From positions 1 to 64,000 of the forward strand of contig QPMI01000706.1 of assembly GCA_004431415.1 (NCBI GenBank): a stretch of 64,000 bases of DNA, given 5' to 3'. The notes beneath the pieces were generated by a model. That model had not been told where the DNA came from. It did not search any database and worked only from the letters and a program-made list of their open reading frames with translations. The translations under genes were made by a program, and so were the position numbers. The stretch comes from Cyanophora paradoxa (taxonomy: Eukaryota; Glaucocystophyceae; Cyanophorales; Cyanophoraceae). Positions 13,831 through 22,719 of the stretch are shown one piece after another (positions within the stretch are counted from its first letter, which is position 1; each line of letters starts with the position of its first letter).

Positions 13831-13855
13831 ACAGGTTCAAATCCTGTACTGCCCA
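13784..13855 (+). tRNA. trnV-UAC: tRNA-Val (UAC)
   Basis: 72-nt cloverleaf. The 7-bp acceptor stem GGGCAGT/ACTGCCC is perfect; the anticodon stem CCTGC/GCAGG encloses TAC; TTCAAAT is in the T loop. No encoded CCA. A TATAAT box lies at 13769-13774, 10 bases upstream. Confidence 0.96.
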
Positions 13856-13897
13856 GAGTTAGAGAACATAAATATTATAAAATATATTTATTGATAT

Positions 13898-13969
13898 GGG
13901 CTTATCGTCTAATGGATAGGACAGAAACCTTCTAAGTTTCCAGTGTAGGTTCGATTCCTACTGAGCCTG
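13898..13969 (+). tRNA. trnR-UCU: tRNA-Arg (UCU)
   Basis: 72-nt cloverleaf with anticodon TCT in loop CTTCTAA, stem GAAAC/GTTTC, and T loop TTCGATT. The acceptor stem pairs fully with G-T wobbles at positions 1-72 and 6-67. It lies 42 bases after tRNA-Val and is probably cotranscribed. Confidence 0.95.
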
Positions 13970-14092
13970 GTATATGTTCTAATTAATATTTTTCAGAATT
14001 TTTTATTTTTTATTCAAGTATTGAAATAAACGAATATTTTTAGAGTTAAAATTACTTATAAGATAAAAATTTAAATTCAATCAATTTCACTT

Positions 14093-14203
14093 ATGGGAAA
14101 CTTAGATTTAGAAATTATAGCTCAATTAACAGTAGTAACATTAACTCTTCTTGCTGGACCTGTAATTGTTTTTCTATTATCTGTACGTAAAGGTAATTTA
14201 TAA
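14093..14203 (+). CDS. psb30: Photosystem II protein Psb30 (Ycf12)
   Basis: 36 residues, read by eye: starts MGNLDLEIIAQLT, one membrane helix, and ends LLSVRKGNL. The C-terminal RKGNL and the IAQLT start are characteristic of Psb30/Ycf12, a peripheral PSII subunit near cytochrome b559. Its last codons and stop form part of a 46-bp perfect hairpin. Confidence 0.93.
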   Translation: MGNLDLEIIAQLTVVTLTLLAGPVIVFLLSVRKGNL

Positions 14204-14290
14204 AGCTCATTTGAAATAGAGACAATTTTAATTATTGAAAAAATTTCAATAATTAAAATTGTCTCTATTTCAAATGAGCTTTATAAATTA
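14194..14290. terminator. 46-bp perfect hairpin at the end of psb30
   Basis: Arms 14194-14239 and 14245-14290 pair without a mismatch around a 5-base loop. The first arm includes the last two sense codons and stop of psb30. The second lies 48 bases before the stop of convergent rps4. This is the longest stem in the window. Confidence 0.85.
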
Positions 14291-14337
14291 TCTTTATTAT
14301 CATATTAATAATAATTAGAATAAGATTAATACTAAAA

Positions 14338-14943
14338 TTAACGGGAATAAAATTCCACGATTAATAATTCATTAACTTCTAAAGCAACCCATTCTCTTTG
14401 AATGATATCATTTACCTTACCTTGAAGCTTGGATTTATCAAATTCTAAATGACTTGGTAAATTAGCTAATCCAGGAAATAATAAATTAGTTTCTACTATT
14501 TTTTTAGAAGCATTACGTTCTTTTACCGTAATAATATCACCTGGCTTACATTGATAACTTGGAATACTTACAACTTTATTATTTACACAAATATGTCCAT
14601 GATTTACTAATTGACGAGAAGCTGGAATAGTAGGTGCCATTCCTAAACGAAAGACAATATTATCTAGTCGCATTTCTAACAATTGAAGTAAGATTTGTCC
14701 AGTTGAACCTTTCATTTGTTTTGCTCTGCGTACACATTGAACTAATTGTCTTTCAGTTAGACCATAATTATAGCGTAACTTCTGTTTTTCTTCTAATCGG
14801 ATAGCATATTCAGAACGTTTACGAGATTTTTGTCCATGTTGACCTGGTGGATATTTACGTTTTTTTACAACTTTACGTGTTAAACCTGGTAGTTCTCCTA
14901 AACGTCTTATAATTCTTAAAGAAGGTCCTTTATAACGAGACAT
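14338..14943 (-). CDS. rps4: Ribosomal protein S4
   Basis: Primary 16S rRNA-binding protein uS4, 201 residues. N-terminus [21 protein letters not shown], then [21 protein letters not shown] (positions 26-46) and the S4 RNA-binding domain ([30 protein letters not shown], about 88-117). Ends in the usual LIVEFYSR. An AGGAG-type site (+ strand ctcct, 14957-14961) precedes the start. Confidence 0.97.
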   Translation of the reverse strand: MSRYKGPSLRIIRRLGELPGLTRKVVKKRKYPPGQHGQKSRKRSEYAIRLEEKQKLRYNYGLTERQLVQCVRRAKQMKGSTGQILLQLLEMRLDNIVFRLGMAPTIPASRQLVNHGHICVNNKVVSIPSYQCKPGDIITVKERNASKKIVETNLLFPGLANLPSHLEFDKSKLQGKVNDIIQREWVALEVNELLIVEFYSR

Positions 14944-15037
14944 ATAATATTAACAACTCCTTTGTTGATATTTCATTTAATGATTTTATCATTAACTATT
15001 TAAATATGTCTACCAAAAATAAATAGTAGATTAAGTA

Positions 15038-15110
15038 AGCTAGAAAGGGGACTTGAACCCCTGACCGGCTGATTACAAATCAGCTGCTCTACCAACTGAG
15101 CTATTCTAGC
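15038..15110 (-). tRNA. trnT-UGU: tRNA-Thr (UGU)
   Basis: 73-nt cloverleaf on the minus strand. Perfect acceptor GCTAGAA/TTCTAGC, anticodon stem CTGAT/ATCAG around TTTGTAA, anticodon TGT, T loop TTCAAGT. Located 95 bases upstream of rps4 on the same strand. Confidence 0.96.
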
Positions 15111-15128
15111 ATATAAATTAAGATCTTT

Positions 15129-15309
15129 AGATATATATATAAATATACATATATATATATAATTATTATATCGATATATCTCTATAATTTAAATATATCA
15201 TAGATTCGTTTCAGATAAAACTTCACTAAAATTATTTTATATATTTACTTTGTGAACTACCCATCTATATTTTACTATAATAATTATATATGTATATATA
15301 TATATATCT
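15129..15309. repeat. AT-rich imperfect inverted repeat
   Basis: About 41 bases at 15129-15169 and 33-35 bases at about 15276-15309 are near reverse complements (core agatatatatat...cat...aattattat), separated by roughly 107 bases. It fills the gap between divergent trnT and trnfM. No coding sequence is visible here. Confidence 0.55.
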
Positions 15310-15402
15310 ATTAGGAATATTAAAATTTAGTAATCACTTTACAAAAAAGTTTAAAAATATATTTTATTTTTTCTTAAAAATAAGTTACAATAATGAATAG
15401 AA

Positions 15403-15419
15403 CGCGGAGTAGAGCAGTT

Positions 15420-15451
<32 letters not shown>

Positions 15452-15476
15452 AGTGGTTCAAATCCACTCTCCGCAA
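15403..15476 (+). tRNA. trnfM-CAU: Initiator tRNA-Met (CAU)
   Basis: 74-nt cloverleaf. Anticodon CAT in loop CTCATAA. Two initiator traits are visible: an unpaired C1-A72 at the top of the acceptor stem and three consecutive G-C pairs (GGG/CCC) in the anticodon stem. Confidence 0.96.
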
Positions 15477-15499
15477 GTTAAGTTATTAAACCGATTTTA

Positions 15500-15979
15500 T
15501 TATTGAATTAATAAAGTAAACCCCAAAATTAAAATTACAACCCCCAAAGTTTGTTTTAAACGATTTAAAACAGGTCTAACTTGATAAATTCCAATAAGAC
15601 GATCTTGAATTAAAACTTCAGAAGATTTTACCCAAATTTGACCATCATACCATCCGGATTCTTCATAAGATACAGTTGCACTAAGTAAACGTTGACAAAT
15701 ATAAGACCAACCTAAATAAAGTCTAAGTAAATCAAGAATTAAAACAAAATTACCTCCAATAATTCCATGTACAAAAATATTAACAGGATGAACTATAAAA
15801 AGATCATTATAAAAAGTTATTAAAAATGTTAATAAAAAACCAATGGAATAAATAGTAAACAAATAAAAAAAATAAATTTTTAACTTTTGGGATGGCCAAT
15901 TAAATAAAACCGAATTATTTAATATCTGATATTCATTTAAAGGTTGCTGTTCCGTTGGAATAGGACAAAAAGTGCACAT
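15500..15979 (-). CDS. ycf36: Conserved membrane protein Ycf36 (DUF1230)
   Basis: 159 residues. Starts MCTFCPIPTEQQPLNEYQ; CP.P.EQQPLNEY is the Ycf36 hallmark. Two membrane helices near residues 37-57 and 70-88, a conserved soluble segment ESGWYDGQIWVKSSEVLIQDRL (106-127), and a C-terminal helix. The family is conserved in cyanobacteria and plastids and related to the plant CGLD27 protein; molecular role unsettled. The sepF-like gene lies just upstream on the same strand with a 41-base gap. Confidence 0.88.
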   Translation of the reverse strand: MCTFCPIPTEQQPLNEYQILNNSVLFNWPSQKLKIYFFYLFTIYSIGFLLTFLITFYNDLFIVHPVNIFVHGIIGGNFVLILDLLRLYLGWSYICQRLLSATVSYEESGWYDGQIWVKSSEVLIQDRLIGIYQVRPVLNRLKQTLGVVILILGFTLLIQ

Positions 15980-16020
15980 AAAAATAGAAAAAGATAAAGA
16001 GAAAAGCTTGTAAATAAAAT

Positions 16021-16347
16021 CTAAAAAAACGATGGAGTTTCATTATTAGGGGCTTGTAATTTAACTGTTTTTGGAACAAAAAAATATAATTTTTCCCGTA
16101 TACATGTTTTATCGCCTCCTAAAGCGTAAGTCGCACCAGCTAAAGAATCTAAAATTCGTTGGGCTAAAGGATAATCAATATGTTCAAAATTAAAAACAAC
16201 AGCTTTGTTAATACGAAGTGCGTCTAAACTTTGCATTAAATAATATTCAATTTCTTCTTCTTTGAGTGGCTTAAGAACAACAATATCAAATTTTTTATTG
16301 TTGTATTGGTCGTAATTATAAAACGAATTGGTATAATCAAATGTCAT
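16021..16347 (-). CDS. sepF: SepF-like division protein
   Basis: 108 residues. The centre and C-terminus match the SepF fold: FDIVVLKPLKEEE, then AVVFNFEHIDYPLAQRILDSLAGATYALGG and a final REKLYFFVPKTV, as in cyanobacterial SepF (YlmF/Cdv2). In bacteria SepF binds the FtsZ C-terminus and anchors the ring to the membrane. The usual N-terminal amphipathic membrane-binding helix is not evident in the 19 residues before the domain. A division role in the peptidoglycan-walled plastid is inference. It is upstream of ycf36 on the same strand. Confidence 0.78.
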   Translation of the reverse strand: MTFDYTNSFYNYDQYNNKKFDIVVLKPLKEEEIEYYLMQSLDALRINKAVVFNFEHIDYPLAQRILDSLAGATYALGGDKTCIREKLYFFVPKTVKLQAPNNETPSFF

Positions 16348-16451
16348 AAGAAAATTAATGTCTATGTTTAATATTTTTATTTAATAATAGAATATAAAAA
16401 TAATAAATTGATAAAAATCCAACATTTTTATAAAAAAAAAATAAGGAAATA

Positions 16452-16523
16452 CTGGGGTGGAAGGATTCGAACCTCCGAATAGCGGAACCAAAATCAGCTG
16501 CCTTGCCACTTGGCGACACCCCA
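16452..16523 (-). tRNA. trnQ-UUG: tRNA-Gln (UUG)
   Basis: 72-nt cloverleaf on the minus strand. Acceptor TGGGGTG/CACCCCA with discriminator G, anticodon TTG in loop TTTTGGT, T loop TTCGAAT. The anticodon stem GCTGA/TCCGC has a T-C mismatch in its middle pair. Confidence 0.92.
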
Positions 16524-16708
16524 AAGTTAATAAAAAATGAATGGAAATTTATTCTTATTTAAAAGCGAAAAATTTGAAATTACAATTTCAATTCTAATTA
16601 TATTATACAAAATTTTTTTTAGATAACAAGTAGTTAATAAATATTTACTAAATAAATTTATTAAAAACTTTAAAATAATTGTATAATTTAAATATTCTAT
16701 AATTTGAT

Positions 16709-16738
16709 TTGACAAATTCATGTTAAGTTCGATATAGT
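16709..16738 (+). promoter_or_regulatory. Sigma70-type promoter for rps12-rps7-tufA-rps10
   Basis: TTGACA at 16709-16714 and TATAGT at 16733-16738 with an 18-base spacer, 48 bases before the rps12 ATG. This is the best bacterial-type promoter near a protein gene in the window. Confidence 0.7.
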
Positions 16739-16785
16739 AAACAATGAAAAATTCAAGTAGATAGAAGGTTCGAAAACTACTTACA

Positions 16786-17160
16786 ATGCCAACAATTCAA
16801 CAGTTAATTCGATCTAAACGTACAAAAATTGAGAAAAAGACTAAATCTCCGGCTTTAAAAGCTTGCCCTCAACGAAGAGGGGTTTGTACACGTGTTTATA
16901 CTACCACTCCGAAAAAACCAAATTCTGCTCTACGAAAAGTAGCGAGGGTTCGTTTAACTTCTGGTTTTGAAGTAACAGCTTATATTCCAGGAATTGGTCA
17001 TAATTTACAAGAACATTCAGTTGTTCTTGTTCGTGGAGGAAGGGTAAAAGATTTACCAGGTGTTCGTTATCATATTGTTCGTGGTGCACTTGATGCAGCC
17101 GGAGTTAAAGATCGTCGTCAAAGTCGTTCAAAATATGGTGCAAAACGACCAAAAGCATAA
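16786..17160 (+). CDS. rps12: Ribosomal protein S12
   Basis: Decoding-centre protein uS12, 124 residues, uninterrupted (no trans-splicing as in plants). Signature [19 protein letters not shown] and [21 protein letters not shown]. First gene of the str-type cluster rps12-rps7-tufA-rps10, with a canonical promoter upstream. Confidence 0.98.
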   Translation: MPTIQQLIRSKRTKIEKKTKSPALKACPQRRGVCTRVYTTTPKKPNSALRKVARVRLTSGFEVTAYIPGIGHNLQEHSVVLVRGGRVKDLPGVRYHIVRGALDAAGVKDRRQSRSKYGAKRPKA

Positions 17161-17194
17161 TTTTATAAAAAAAAACTATAATTGGATTTAATTT

Positions 17195-17665
17195 ATGTCT
17201 CGTCGTAGTACTGCCAAAAAACGTCTAATTTTACCAGACCCTATTTATAATAGTAGATTAGTTACATTGTTAATTAATCATATGTTAAAAGATGGAAAAA
17301 AATCTATTGCACGAAGCTTTATTTATGAAGCTTTAAAAATTATTGAAGAAAAAAAAGGTTCAGATCCACTTGAAGTTTTAGAACAAGCTGTTCGTAATTC
17401 AACTCCTTTAATTGAAGTTAAAGCACGCCGAATTGGAGGTTCAACTTATCAAGTTCCAATGGAAGTACGTGTAGATAGAGGTATTACTTTAGCTTTACGC
17501 TGGTTAACACGTTTTTCTTTACAACGTCCTGGAAAAACGATTGCTGTTAAATTAGCAAATGAATTAATTGATGCTGCTAATGAAACAGGCAATACAATTA
17601 AAAAACGAGAAGAAATGCATCGTATGGCTGAAGCTAATAAAGCATTTGTTCATTATCGATATTAA
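17195..17665 (+). CDS. rps7: Ribosomal protein S7
   Basis: uS7, 156 residues, which organises the 16S 3' domain. Starts [31 protein letters not shown] and the C-terminal [15 protein letters not shown] are typical. Follows rps12 by 34 bases. The fusA gene that follows rps7 in bacteria is absent; tufA is next. Confidence 0.98.
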   Translation: MSRRSTAKKRLILPDPIYNSRLVTLLINHMLKDGKKSIARSFIYEALKIIEEKKGSDPLEVLEQAVRNSTPLIEVKARRIGGSTYQVPMEVRVDRGITLALRWLTRFSLQRPGKTIAVKLANELIDAANETGNTIKKREEMHRMAEANKAFVHYRY

Positions 17666-17799
17666 TTAGGAAGATAATTTGATTATTTTGAAAGAAATTA
17701 TTACTTAAAATAAAAATATTTTATTTTCAAAATATAATTCTTTATTATCAAAATCAAAGGGAACTCTAAAAAAAAAACTAACAAAGGATTTTTAAATTT

Positions 17800-19029
17800 A
17801 TGGCAAGACAGAAATTTGAACGAAATAAACCACATGTAAACATTGGTACTATTGGTCACGTTGACCATGGAAAAACTACCTTAACTGCTGCAATTACAAC
17901 TGCTCTAGCATCCCAAGGTAAAGGAAAAGCTCGTAAATATGATGAAATTGATGCTGCTCCAGAAGAAAAAGCACGTGGTATTACTATTAATACTGCACAC
18001 GTAGAATATGAGACTGAAAAACGTCATTATGCACACGTAGATTGCCCAGGACACGCAGATTATGTGAAAAACATGATTACAGGTGCAGCTCAAATGGACG
18101 GAGCTATTTTAGTTGTTTCTGCAGCTGATGGTCCAATGCCTCAAACTCGTGAACATATTCTGTTAGCAAAACAAGTTGGTGTTCCGAACATGGTTGTTTT
18201 CTTAAATAAAGAAGACCAAATTGATGACGCTGATTTATTAGAATTAGTAGAATTAGAAGTTCGTGAATTATTAAGCAAATATGATTTCCCAGGTGATCAA
18301 ATTCCGTTCGTTAGTGGTTCTGCGTTATTAGCTTTAGAAAGTCTAAGTTCTAATCCAAAACTTATGCGTGGCGAAGATAAATGGGTAGATAAAATTCTTG
18401 CTTTAATGGATGCAGTTGATGAATATATTCCTACTCCAGAACGTCCAATCGATAAATCTTTCTTAATGGCAATTGAAGATGTTTTCTCTATTACCGGTCG
18501 TGGTACAGTAGCTACTGGTAGAATTGAAAGAGGTGCTATTAAGGTTGGTGAAACAGTTGAATTAGTAGGTTTAAAAGATACTAAATCAACAACAGTTACT
18601 GGTTTAGAAATGTTCCAAAAAACATTAGAAGAAGGGATGGCTGGTGATAACATCGGTATTCTTCTTCGTGGTGTTCAAAAAACTGATATTGAGCGTGGTA
18701 TGGTTTTAGCAAAACCAGGTTCTATTACTCCACATACTCAATTTGAATCTGAAGTTTATGTATTAACAAAAGATGAAGGTGGTCGTCATACTCCATTCTT
18801 CTCTGGATATCGTCCACAATTTTATGTACGTACTACTGATGTTACTGGTAGCATTGATGCGTTTACTGCAGATGATGGTAGTAATGCAGAAATGGTTATG
18901 CCAGGAGATCGTATTAAAATGACAGTAAGTTTAGTACATCCAATTGCGATTGAACAAGGTATGCGTTTCGCGATTCGTGAAGGTGGTCGTACAATTGGTG
19001 CAGGTGTAGTTTCTAAGATTTTAAAATAA
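17800..19029 (+). CDS. tufA: Elongation factor Tu
   Basis: GTPase that delivers aminoacyl-tRNA to the ribosome, 409 residues. G1 GHVDHGKTT (about 19-27), switch I region [15 protein letters not shown]3 [13 protein letters not shown]4 NKEDQIDD, G5 SGSAL, then beta-barrel domains II and III ending [17 protein letters not shown]. Nuclear in land plants, plastid-encoded here. Codon use is more biased than in neighbours, as expected for high expression. Confidence 0.98.
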   Translation: MARQKFERNKPHVNIGTIGHVDHGKTTLTAAITTALASQGKGKARKYDEIDAAPEEKARGITINTAHVEYETEKRHYAHVDCPGHADYVKNMITGAAQMDGAILVVSAADGPMPQTREHILLAKQVGVPNMVVFLNKEDQIDDADLLELVELEVRELLSKYDFPGDQIPFVSGSALLALESLSSNPKLMRGEDKWVDKILALMDAVDEYIPTPERPIDKSFLMAIEDVFSITGRGTVATGRIERGAIKVGETVELVGLKDTKSTTVTGLEMFQKTLEEGMAGDNIGILLRGVQKTDIERGMVLAKPGSITPHTQFESEVYVLTKDEGGRHTPFFSGYRPQFYVRTTDVTGSIDAFTADDGSNAEMVMPGDRIKMTVSLVHPIAIEQGMRFAIREGGRTIGAGVVSKILK

Positions 19030-19045
19030 TTAAAATCTAAATTTT

Positions 19046-19078
19046 AGAGAGAAATAGAAAATGTATTTATTTCTCTCT
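19046..19078 (+). terminator. Hairpin between tufA and rps10
   Basis: 11-bp perfect stem (19046-19056 with 19068-19078) followed by a short T run. Probably separates abundant tufA mRNA from rps10, with partial read-through. Confidence 0.45.
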
Positions 19079-19115
19079 TTTTAATTTAAAAAATAAAAAT
19101 TAAAAATTAAAAATT

Positions 19116-19433
19116 ATGGCCAGTAATCAACAATTAAAAATTCGTATTCAACTACGTTCTTATGACTCTTCATTATTAGAAAACTCATGTGAACAAATTA
19201 TTGAAGCTGCAAAACGAACTGATGCTACAGCAGTAGGACCTATTCCTTTACCAACAAAAAAGAAAATTTATTGCGTTTTACGTTCCCCACATGTAGATAA
19301 AGATTCACGAGAACATTTCGAAATTAGAGTTCATCGCAGAATAATTGATTTATATTTACCATCTTCCAAAACAATTGATACTTTAACTCGTTTAGATTTA
19401 CCAGCAGGTGTTGATGTGGAAGTTAAACTTTAG
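19116..19433 (+). CDS. rps10: Ribosomal protein S10
   Basis: uS10, 105 residues. [21 protein letters not shown] near the start, the conserved [30 protein letters not shown] section (40-69), and [14 protein letters not shown] at the end. Its place after tufA, as in cyanobacteria, is kept although the rest of the S10 operon begins about 2.6 kb further on. Confidence 0.97.
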   Translation: MASNQQLKIRIQLRSYDSSLLENSCEQIIEAAKRTDATAVGPIPLPTKKKIYCVLRSPHVDKDSREHFEIRVHRRIIDLYLPSSKTIDTLTRLDLPAGVDVEVKL

Positions 19434-19450
19434 TTTTTTTTTGAATTAAG

Positions 19451-19498
19451 AAAATCTAAATAATAAAATAGAGATTTCTATTTTATTATTTAGATTTT
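19451..19498. terminator. Bidirectional hairpin between rps10 and petF
   Basis: 22-bp perfect stem (19451-19472 with 19477-19498), loop gatt, T run following on + and A run preceding it. Serves convergent rps10 and petF. Confidence 0.8.
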
Positions 19499-19505
19499 TT
19501 ATTTT

Positions 19506-19805
19506 TTAGTAAAGAGATTCTTCTTGGTGAGTTTTAACTGTACAGTCAGAAGATGGGTATGCTACACAAGTTAATACATAACCAGCTGCTAATTGAGCGT
19601 CATCTAAGAAAGATTGATCAGATTGATCTACAGTTCCTTCTACCACTTTACCTGCACAAGTAGAACATGCACCTGCACGACAGGAGTATGGTAAATCAAT
19701 ACCTTGTTCTTCTGCTGCATCAAGAATGTACTCATCATCTGGACATTCAATAGTGGTATCTAAACCTTGTTCTTCACAAATAAGACGAACTTTATATACT
19801 GCCAT
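19506..19805 (-). CDS. petF: Ferredoxin [2Fe-2S]
   Basis: Plant-type soluble ferredoxin, 99 residues, electron acceptor of photosystem I in the stroma. Cluster ligands are Cys42, Cys47 and Cys50 ([10 protein letters not shown]) and Cys80 ([11 protein letters not shown]). The acidic C-terminus HQEESLY is typical. Ribosome-binding site AGGAGATAG on the minus strand just before the ATG. Convergent with rps10. Confidence 0.98.
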
Positions 19806-20245
19806 AAAATACTATCTCCTAAATAATTATAGTTACAAGGTAGAACTTTTAATAATTTAATTTAAATTATTTTAATCTAAAATATATATATATATAAATT
19901 TATTTTTATTATTTTTTCAGTTAATTATAAATTTATATTTAAAGTTTACCATGTTTATTAATTTTTTTTTAATATGTTTTAATTGCTTTTTTCGAAAAAC
20001 TTAATTTTTTCTATTTAAAATTAAATTTTTATAAAGAAAAAAAAGGAAAATTTAAATTTAGTATCGATTTTTAAAAAAAATTAATATATACTATAAATAT
20101 AGATATATATTTTTATTTATTTACATATCTTAGATAAGATCTAGATTTAGATATATCTAAACAGAAATAGCTAAAGTATACAGATCAATATATAAATATC
20201 TAGAAAATATTTAAACAACTAAAGTTTAAATTCATATAACGAAAA
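19806..20245. other. AT-rich spacer between petF and trnS-GGA, no gene seen
   Basis: 440 bases between the divergent petF and trnS genes. Contains tatata runs (about 19880-19895) and nested short inverted repeats such as atatcttagataagatct and tagatatatcta around 20125-20160. It must hold the petF promoter, but no convincing -35/-10 pair stands out. Confidence 0.5.
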
Positions 20246-20333
20246 GGAGAGATGGCCGAGTGGTTGAAGGCGCAGCACTGGAAATGCTGTTTAAGGTTTT
20301 CCCTTAACGAGGGTTCGAATCCCTCTCTCTCCG
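20246..20333 (+). tRNA. trnS-GGA: tRNA-Ser (GGA)
   Basis: 88-nt class II tRNA with a long variable arm. Acceptor GGAGAGA/TCTCTCC, anticodon stem CAGCA/TGCTG around CTGGAAA (anticodon GGA), variable arm AGGTTTTCCCTTAACG region, T loop TTCGAAT. Confidence 0.96.
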
Positions 20334-20549
20334 TTTATTATTATTATTCTTATTATTAAGAACCAAAAAAAGGTTAAATCTAAAAAACTATATTAAATAC
20401 AAATTTATTCTTATTAAATCTGTTTTTTTTTAGTTAATATTAAACTTTAAATTTGGGTATTCATAGATTATGATTAATAAAGAAACAAATAGAATATTTT
20501 ATAATATTCAATATTTCAATTTAAATTAACTTTTTAGGAGACTGAAACT

Positions 20550-20747
20550 ATGTTAATTGCATTTCAAGGTGCTGTATTTGCTTTAGTTCTTTTATCCTTC
20601 GTATTAATCGTTGCTGTTCCTGTTGCTTTAGCATCTCCTGGTGAATGGGAACGTTCTCAACGTTTAATCTACGCAGGCGCTGCTTTATGGACTTCTTTAA
20701 TTATTGTTATTGGTGTTCTTGATTCTGTTGTAGCAAATCAAGCATAA
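20550..20747 (+). CDS. psbZ: Photosystem II protein PsbZ (Ycf9)
   Basis: 65 residues, two membrane helices (about 5-24 and 40-60) with the loop ASPGEWERSQRLIYAGAALW, the PsbZ signature. Peripheral PSII subunit beside CP43 and Psb30. Strong TAGGAG ribosome-binding site before the ATG. A hairpin (20761-20788) ends the transcript. Confidence 0.96.
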   Translation: MLIAFQGAVFALVLLSFVLIVAVPVALASPGEWERSQRLIYAGAALWTSLIIVIGVLDSVVANQA

Positions 20748-20760
20748 TTAAAAAAAAATT

Positions 20761-20788
20761 TATTTCCATAAAATTTTTTATGGAAATA
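20761..20788 (+). terminator. Terminator after psbZ
   Basis: 13-bp stem (20761-20773 with 20776-20788; the innermost pairs would open) followed by a T run. Confidence 0.55.
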
Positions 20789-20818
20789 TTTTTTTATAAA
20801 AAATTTCTTTAATTAAAG

Positions 20819-20848
20819 TTGACAATTTGACCTTACTTGTATCATAAT
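20819..20848 (+). promoter_or_regulatory. Sigma70-type promoter for trnG-GCC
   Basis: TTGACA at 20819-20824 and CATAAT at 20843-20848, spacer 18 bases, about 19 bases before the first base of the tRNA. Confidence 0.65.
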
Positions 20849-20866
20849 ATAAGTATAGAAAAAATT

Positions 20867-20939
20867 GCGGGTGTAGCTCAGCTGGTAGAGCGCAACCTTG
20901 CCAAGGTTGATGTCGCGCGTTCGAATCGCGTCACCCGCT
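20867..20939 (+). tRNA. trnG-GCC: tRNA-Gly (GCC)
   Basis: 73-nt cloverleaf. Acceptor GCGGGTG/CACCCGC, anticodon stem CAACC/GGTTG around TTGCCAA (anticodon GCC), T loop TTCGAAT. Confidence 0.96.
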
Positions 20940-20952
20940 TACTTAAATAATT

Positions 20953-21020
20953 TAAAGAATACTATAAAAAATAAAAATATTTAATAATAAATATCTTTAT
21001 TTTTTATAGTATTTTCTTTT
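20953..21020 (-). terminator. Hairpin downstream of rps18
   Basis: Near-perfect stem of about 22 bp (from 20953 to about 21020, with a two-T bulge), with A/T runs suited to ending the minus-strand rpl33-rps18 transcript and also trnG on +. Confidence 0.55.
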
Positions 21021-21028
21021 TTTAACTT

Positions 21029-21244
21029 TTAACTTTCACGATTAACAAACGGTAATAATGCTAAAACTCGAGCTTGTTTAATAGCTTTTGTTACAGCACG
21101 TTGTTGTTTTGCTGTTAATCCAGTTACACGACGTGGTAAAATTTTACCTTGGTCAGTAATAAAAGTACGTAATAATTCTACATCTTGATAATCAATTACT
21201 TGATTCGGTTTTAACGGAGATAAACGACGACGATATACAGACAT
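21029..21244 (-). CDS. rps18: Ribosomal protein S18
   Basis: bS18, 71 residues. [46 protein letters not shown] (about 4-49) is the conserved S18 core; basic and arginine-rich. Transcribed after rpl33 with a 33-base gap. Confidence 0.97.
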   Translation of the reverse strand: MSVYRRRLSPLKPNQVIDYQDVELLRTFITDQGKILPRRVTGLTAKQQRAVTKAIKQARVLALLPFVNRES

Positions 21245-21277
21245 AATGAAATGTTTGGTTTTTTATACTAACTAAAA

Positions 21278-21472
21278 TTATTTAATTTCTCTGTGTAATA
21301 CGTGTTTTTTACAGTATGGACAAAATTTATTTAATTCAAGACGATTAGGAGTATTTCTTCTATTTTTTTTAGTAGCATAACGAGAAACACCACCACCTAA
21401 TCTTTCACCATTAGATCTACATTCTGTACATTCTAATGTTACTAAAATACGAACACCTTTAGCACGAGCCAT
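21278..21472 (-). CDS. rpl33: Ribosomal protein L33
   Basis: bL33, 64 residues. Starts [18 protein letters not shown]. Both zinc-ribbon cysteine pairs, CTEC and CPYC, are present, so this is the zinc-binding form. [20 protein letters not shown] is typical. The rpl33-rps18 pair is the usual plastid arrangement. Confidence 0.97.
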   Translation of the reverse strand: MARAKGVRILVTLECTECRSNGERLGGGVSRYATKKNRRNTPNRLELNKFCPYCKKHVLHREIK

Positions 21473-21595
21473 ATTGATTAATTCTTAAAATGATTATTGT
21501 ATTGTTTATTATAATAATTTATTATAACTTGTTTTTTGTTATTTAGTTTGAAAAATACAGTATTATTTAGTTATATTTTTTAAGAAAAAATTATT

Positions 21596-21904
21596 ATGAA
21601 TGTATTATCCTACTTTACTTGGTTTGTTCATTTATCTTCAGTTTTAGAATGGTTAAATATTATTTATTTTTTTTTACTCTATACTAAACTAAAAAAAAAT
21701 CTTTCTTTAAAAACATTTATTTTTTCATTTTTTATATCATTTTGTAGTGCATTATGTGCTTGTACTTTGCATTTTTTTAATAATCAGAGTTTTTATTATT
21801 TTTTAATAAATTTACAAAGTTTTTTAACTTTATTTGCAAATATAACTTTATATTTCTCAATTTTAATTTATAAACAACAGATTTTAAAAAATCAAAACTA
21901 CTAG
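21596..21904 (+). CDS. ycf49: Conserved membrane protein Ycf49 (DUF2499)
   Basis: 102 residues, three hydrophobic segments. YFTWFVHLSSVLEW, then SALCACTLHFFNN and LQSFLTLFANITLYFS, match the Ycf49 pattern (TW..H..SV.EW, GALCACTWHFF, LQA.LT..GN.TL). Present in cyanobacteria and a few plastids; function unknown to me. It stands alone upstream of the rpl3 operon. Confidence 0.85.
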   Translation: MNVLSYFTWFVHLSSVLEWLNIIYFFLLYTKLKKNLSLKTFIFSFFISFCSALCACTLHFFNNQSFYYFLINLQSFLTLFANITLYFSILIYKQQILKNQNY

Positions 21905-22028
21905 ATGGAATAACAATATAATGTTATTATATACATTTATAATACAACCTATTTTTTTATTTGAAAATCGTATTTAATAAATAAAAAATGTATTGCTCTA
22001 ATATAATCAAACAAAAGGAAGGAATTTT

Positions 22029-22658
22029 GTGTCGATAGGTATTCTTGGTACAAAATTGGGCATGACGCAAATTTTTGATGAAGCAGGAAATGCTATTCCT
22101 GTAACCATTATACAAGCCGGACCATGTCCCATTACGCAAATAAAAACAACAGCGACTGATGGATATAATGCCATTCAAGTTGGTTATAGAGAAACTAAAG
22201 AAAAAAATCTAACAAAAGCTCAATTAGGACATTTACAAAAAACAAATAATTCAGCTTTAAGAGTATTACAAGAATTTTCAATTGAATCATCTGATTCTAT
22301 TGAAGTTGAAAAGCCAATTACAGTTGAATTGTTTAATGATAATGATATTGTCAATATTCAAGGATATAGTATTGGACGAGGATTTTCTGGTTATCAAAAA
22401 CGACATAATTTTGCTCGTGGTCCTATGAGTCACGGTTCAAAAAATCACCGTTTACCAGGTTCCATTGGAGCAGGTAGTACACCAGGACGTGTTTACCCAG
22501 GTACTCGAATGGCAGGTAGAAAAGGCGACAGCAAAATTACAATTCGTGGTTTGAAGATTGTAAAAGTAGATTCTGAACGTAGTTTATTAATTGTTAAAGG
22601 ATCTGTACCAGGTAAACCTGGAGGATTATTAACAATAACTCAAGTTAAAAAAGTTTAA
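22029..22658 (+). CDS. rpl3: Ribosomal protein L3
   Basis: uL3, 209 residues, first gene of the large ribosomal cluster. GTG start, supported by the strong AAGGAAGGA site just upstream and by the N-terminus [37 protein letters not shown] and [18 protein letters not shown] are the L3 peptidyl-transferase loop sections. rpl4 and rpl23, which follow in bacteria, are missing; rpl2 comes next after 61 bases. Confidence 0.97.
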   Translation: MSIGILGTKLGMTQIFDEAGNAIPVTIIQAGPCPITQIKTTATDGYNAIQVGYRETKEKNLTKAQLGHLQKTNNSALRVLQEFSIESSDSIEVEKPITVELFNDNDIVNIQGYSIGRGFSGYQKRHNFARGPMSHGSKNHRLPGSIGAGSTPGRVYPGTRMAGRKGDSKITIRGLKIVKVDSERSLLIVKGSVPGKPGGLLTITQVKKV

Positions 22659-22719
22659 GATTTTTAAAGATGATTCTTTAAATCATTTAACAAATTTATA
22701 AATTCAAATAAAAAAGATT

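Noticed and set aside
16527-16721. 64-codon ORF on - between trnQ and rps12
   Set aside because: Low-complexity AT-rich spacer translation that would cover the rps12 promoter; no homology.
18297-18653. 118-codon ORF on - inside tufA
   Set aside because: Antisense shadow of a strongly codon-biased gene; no start context or homology.
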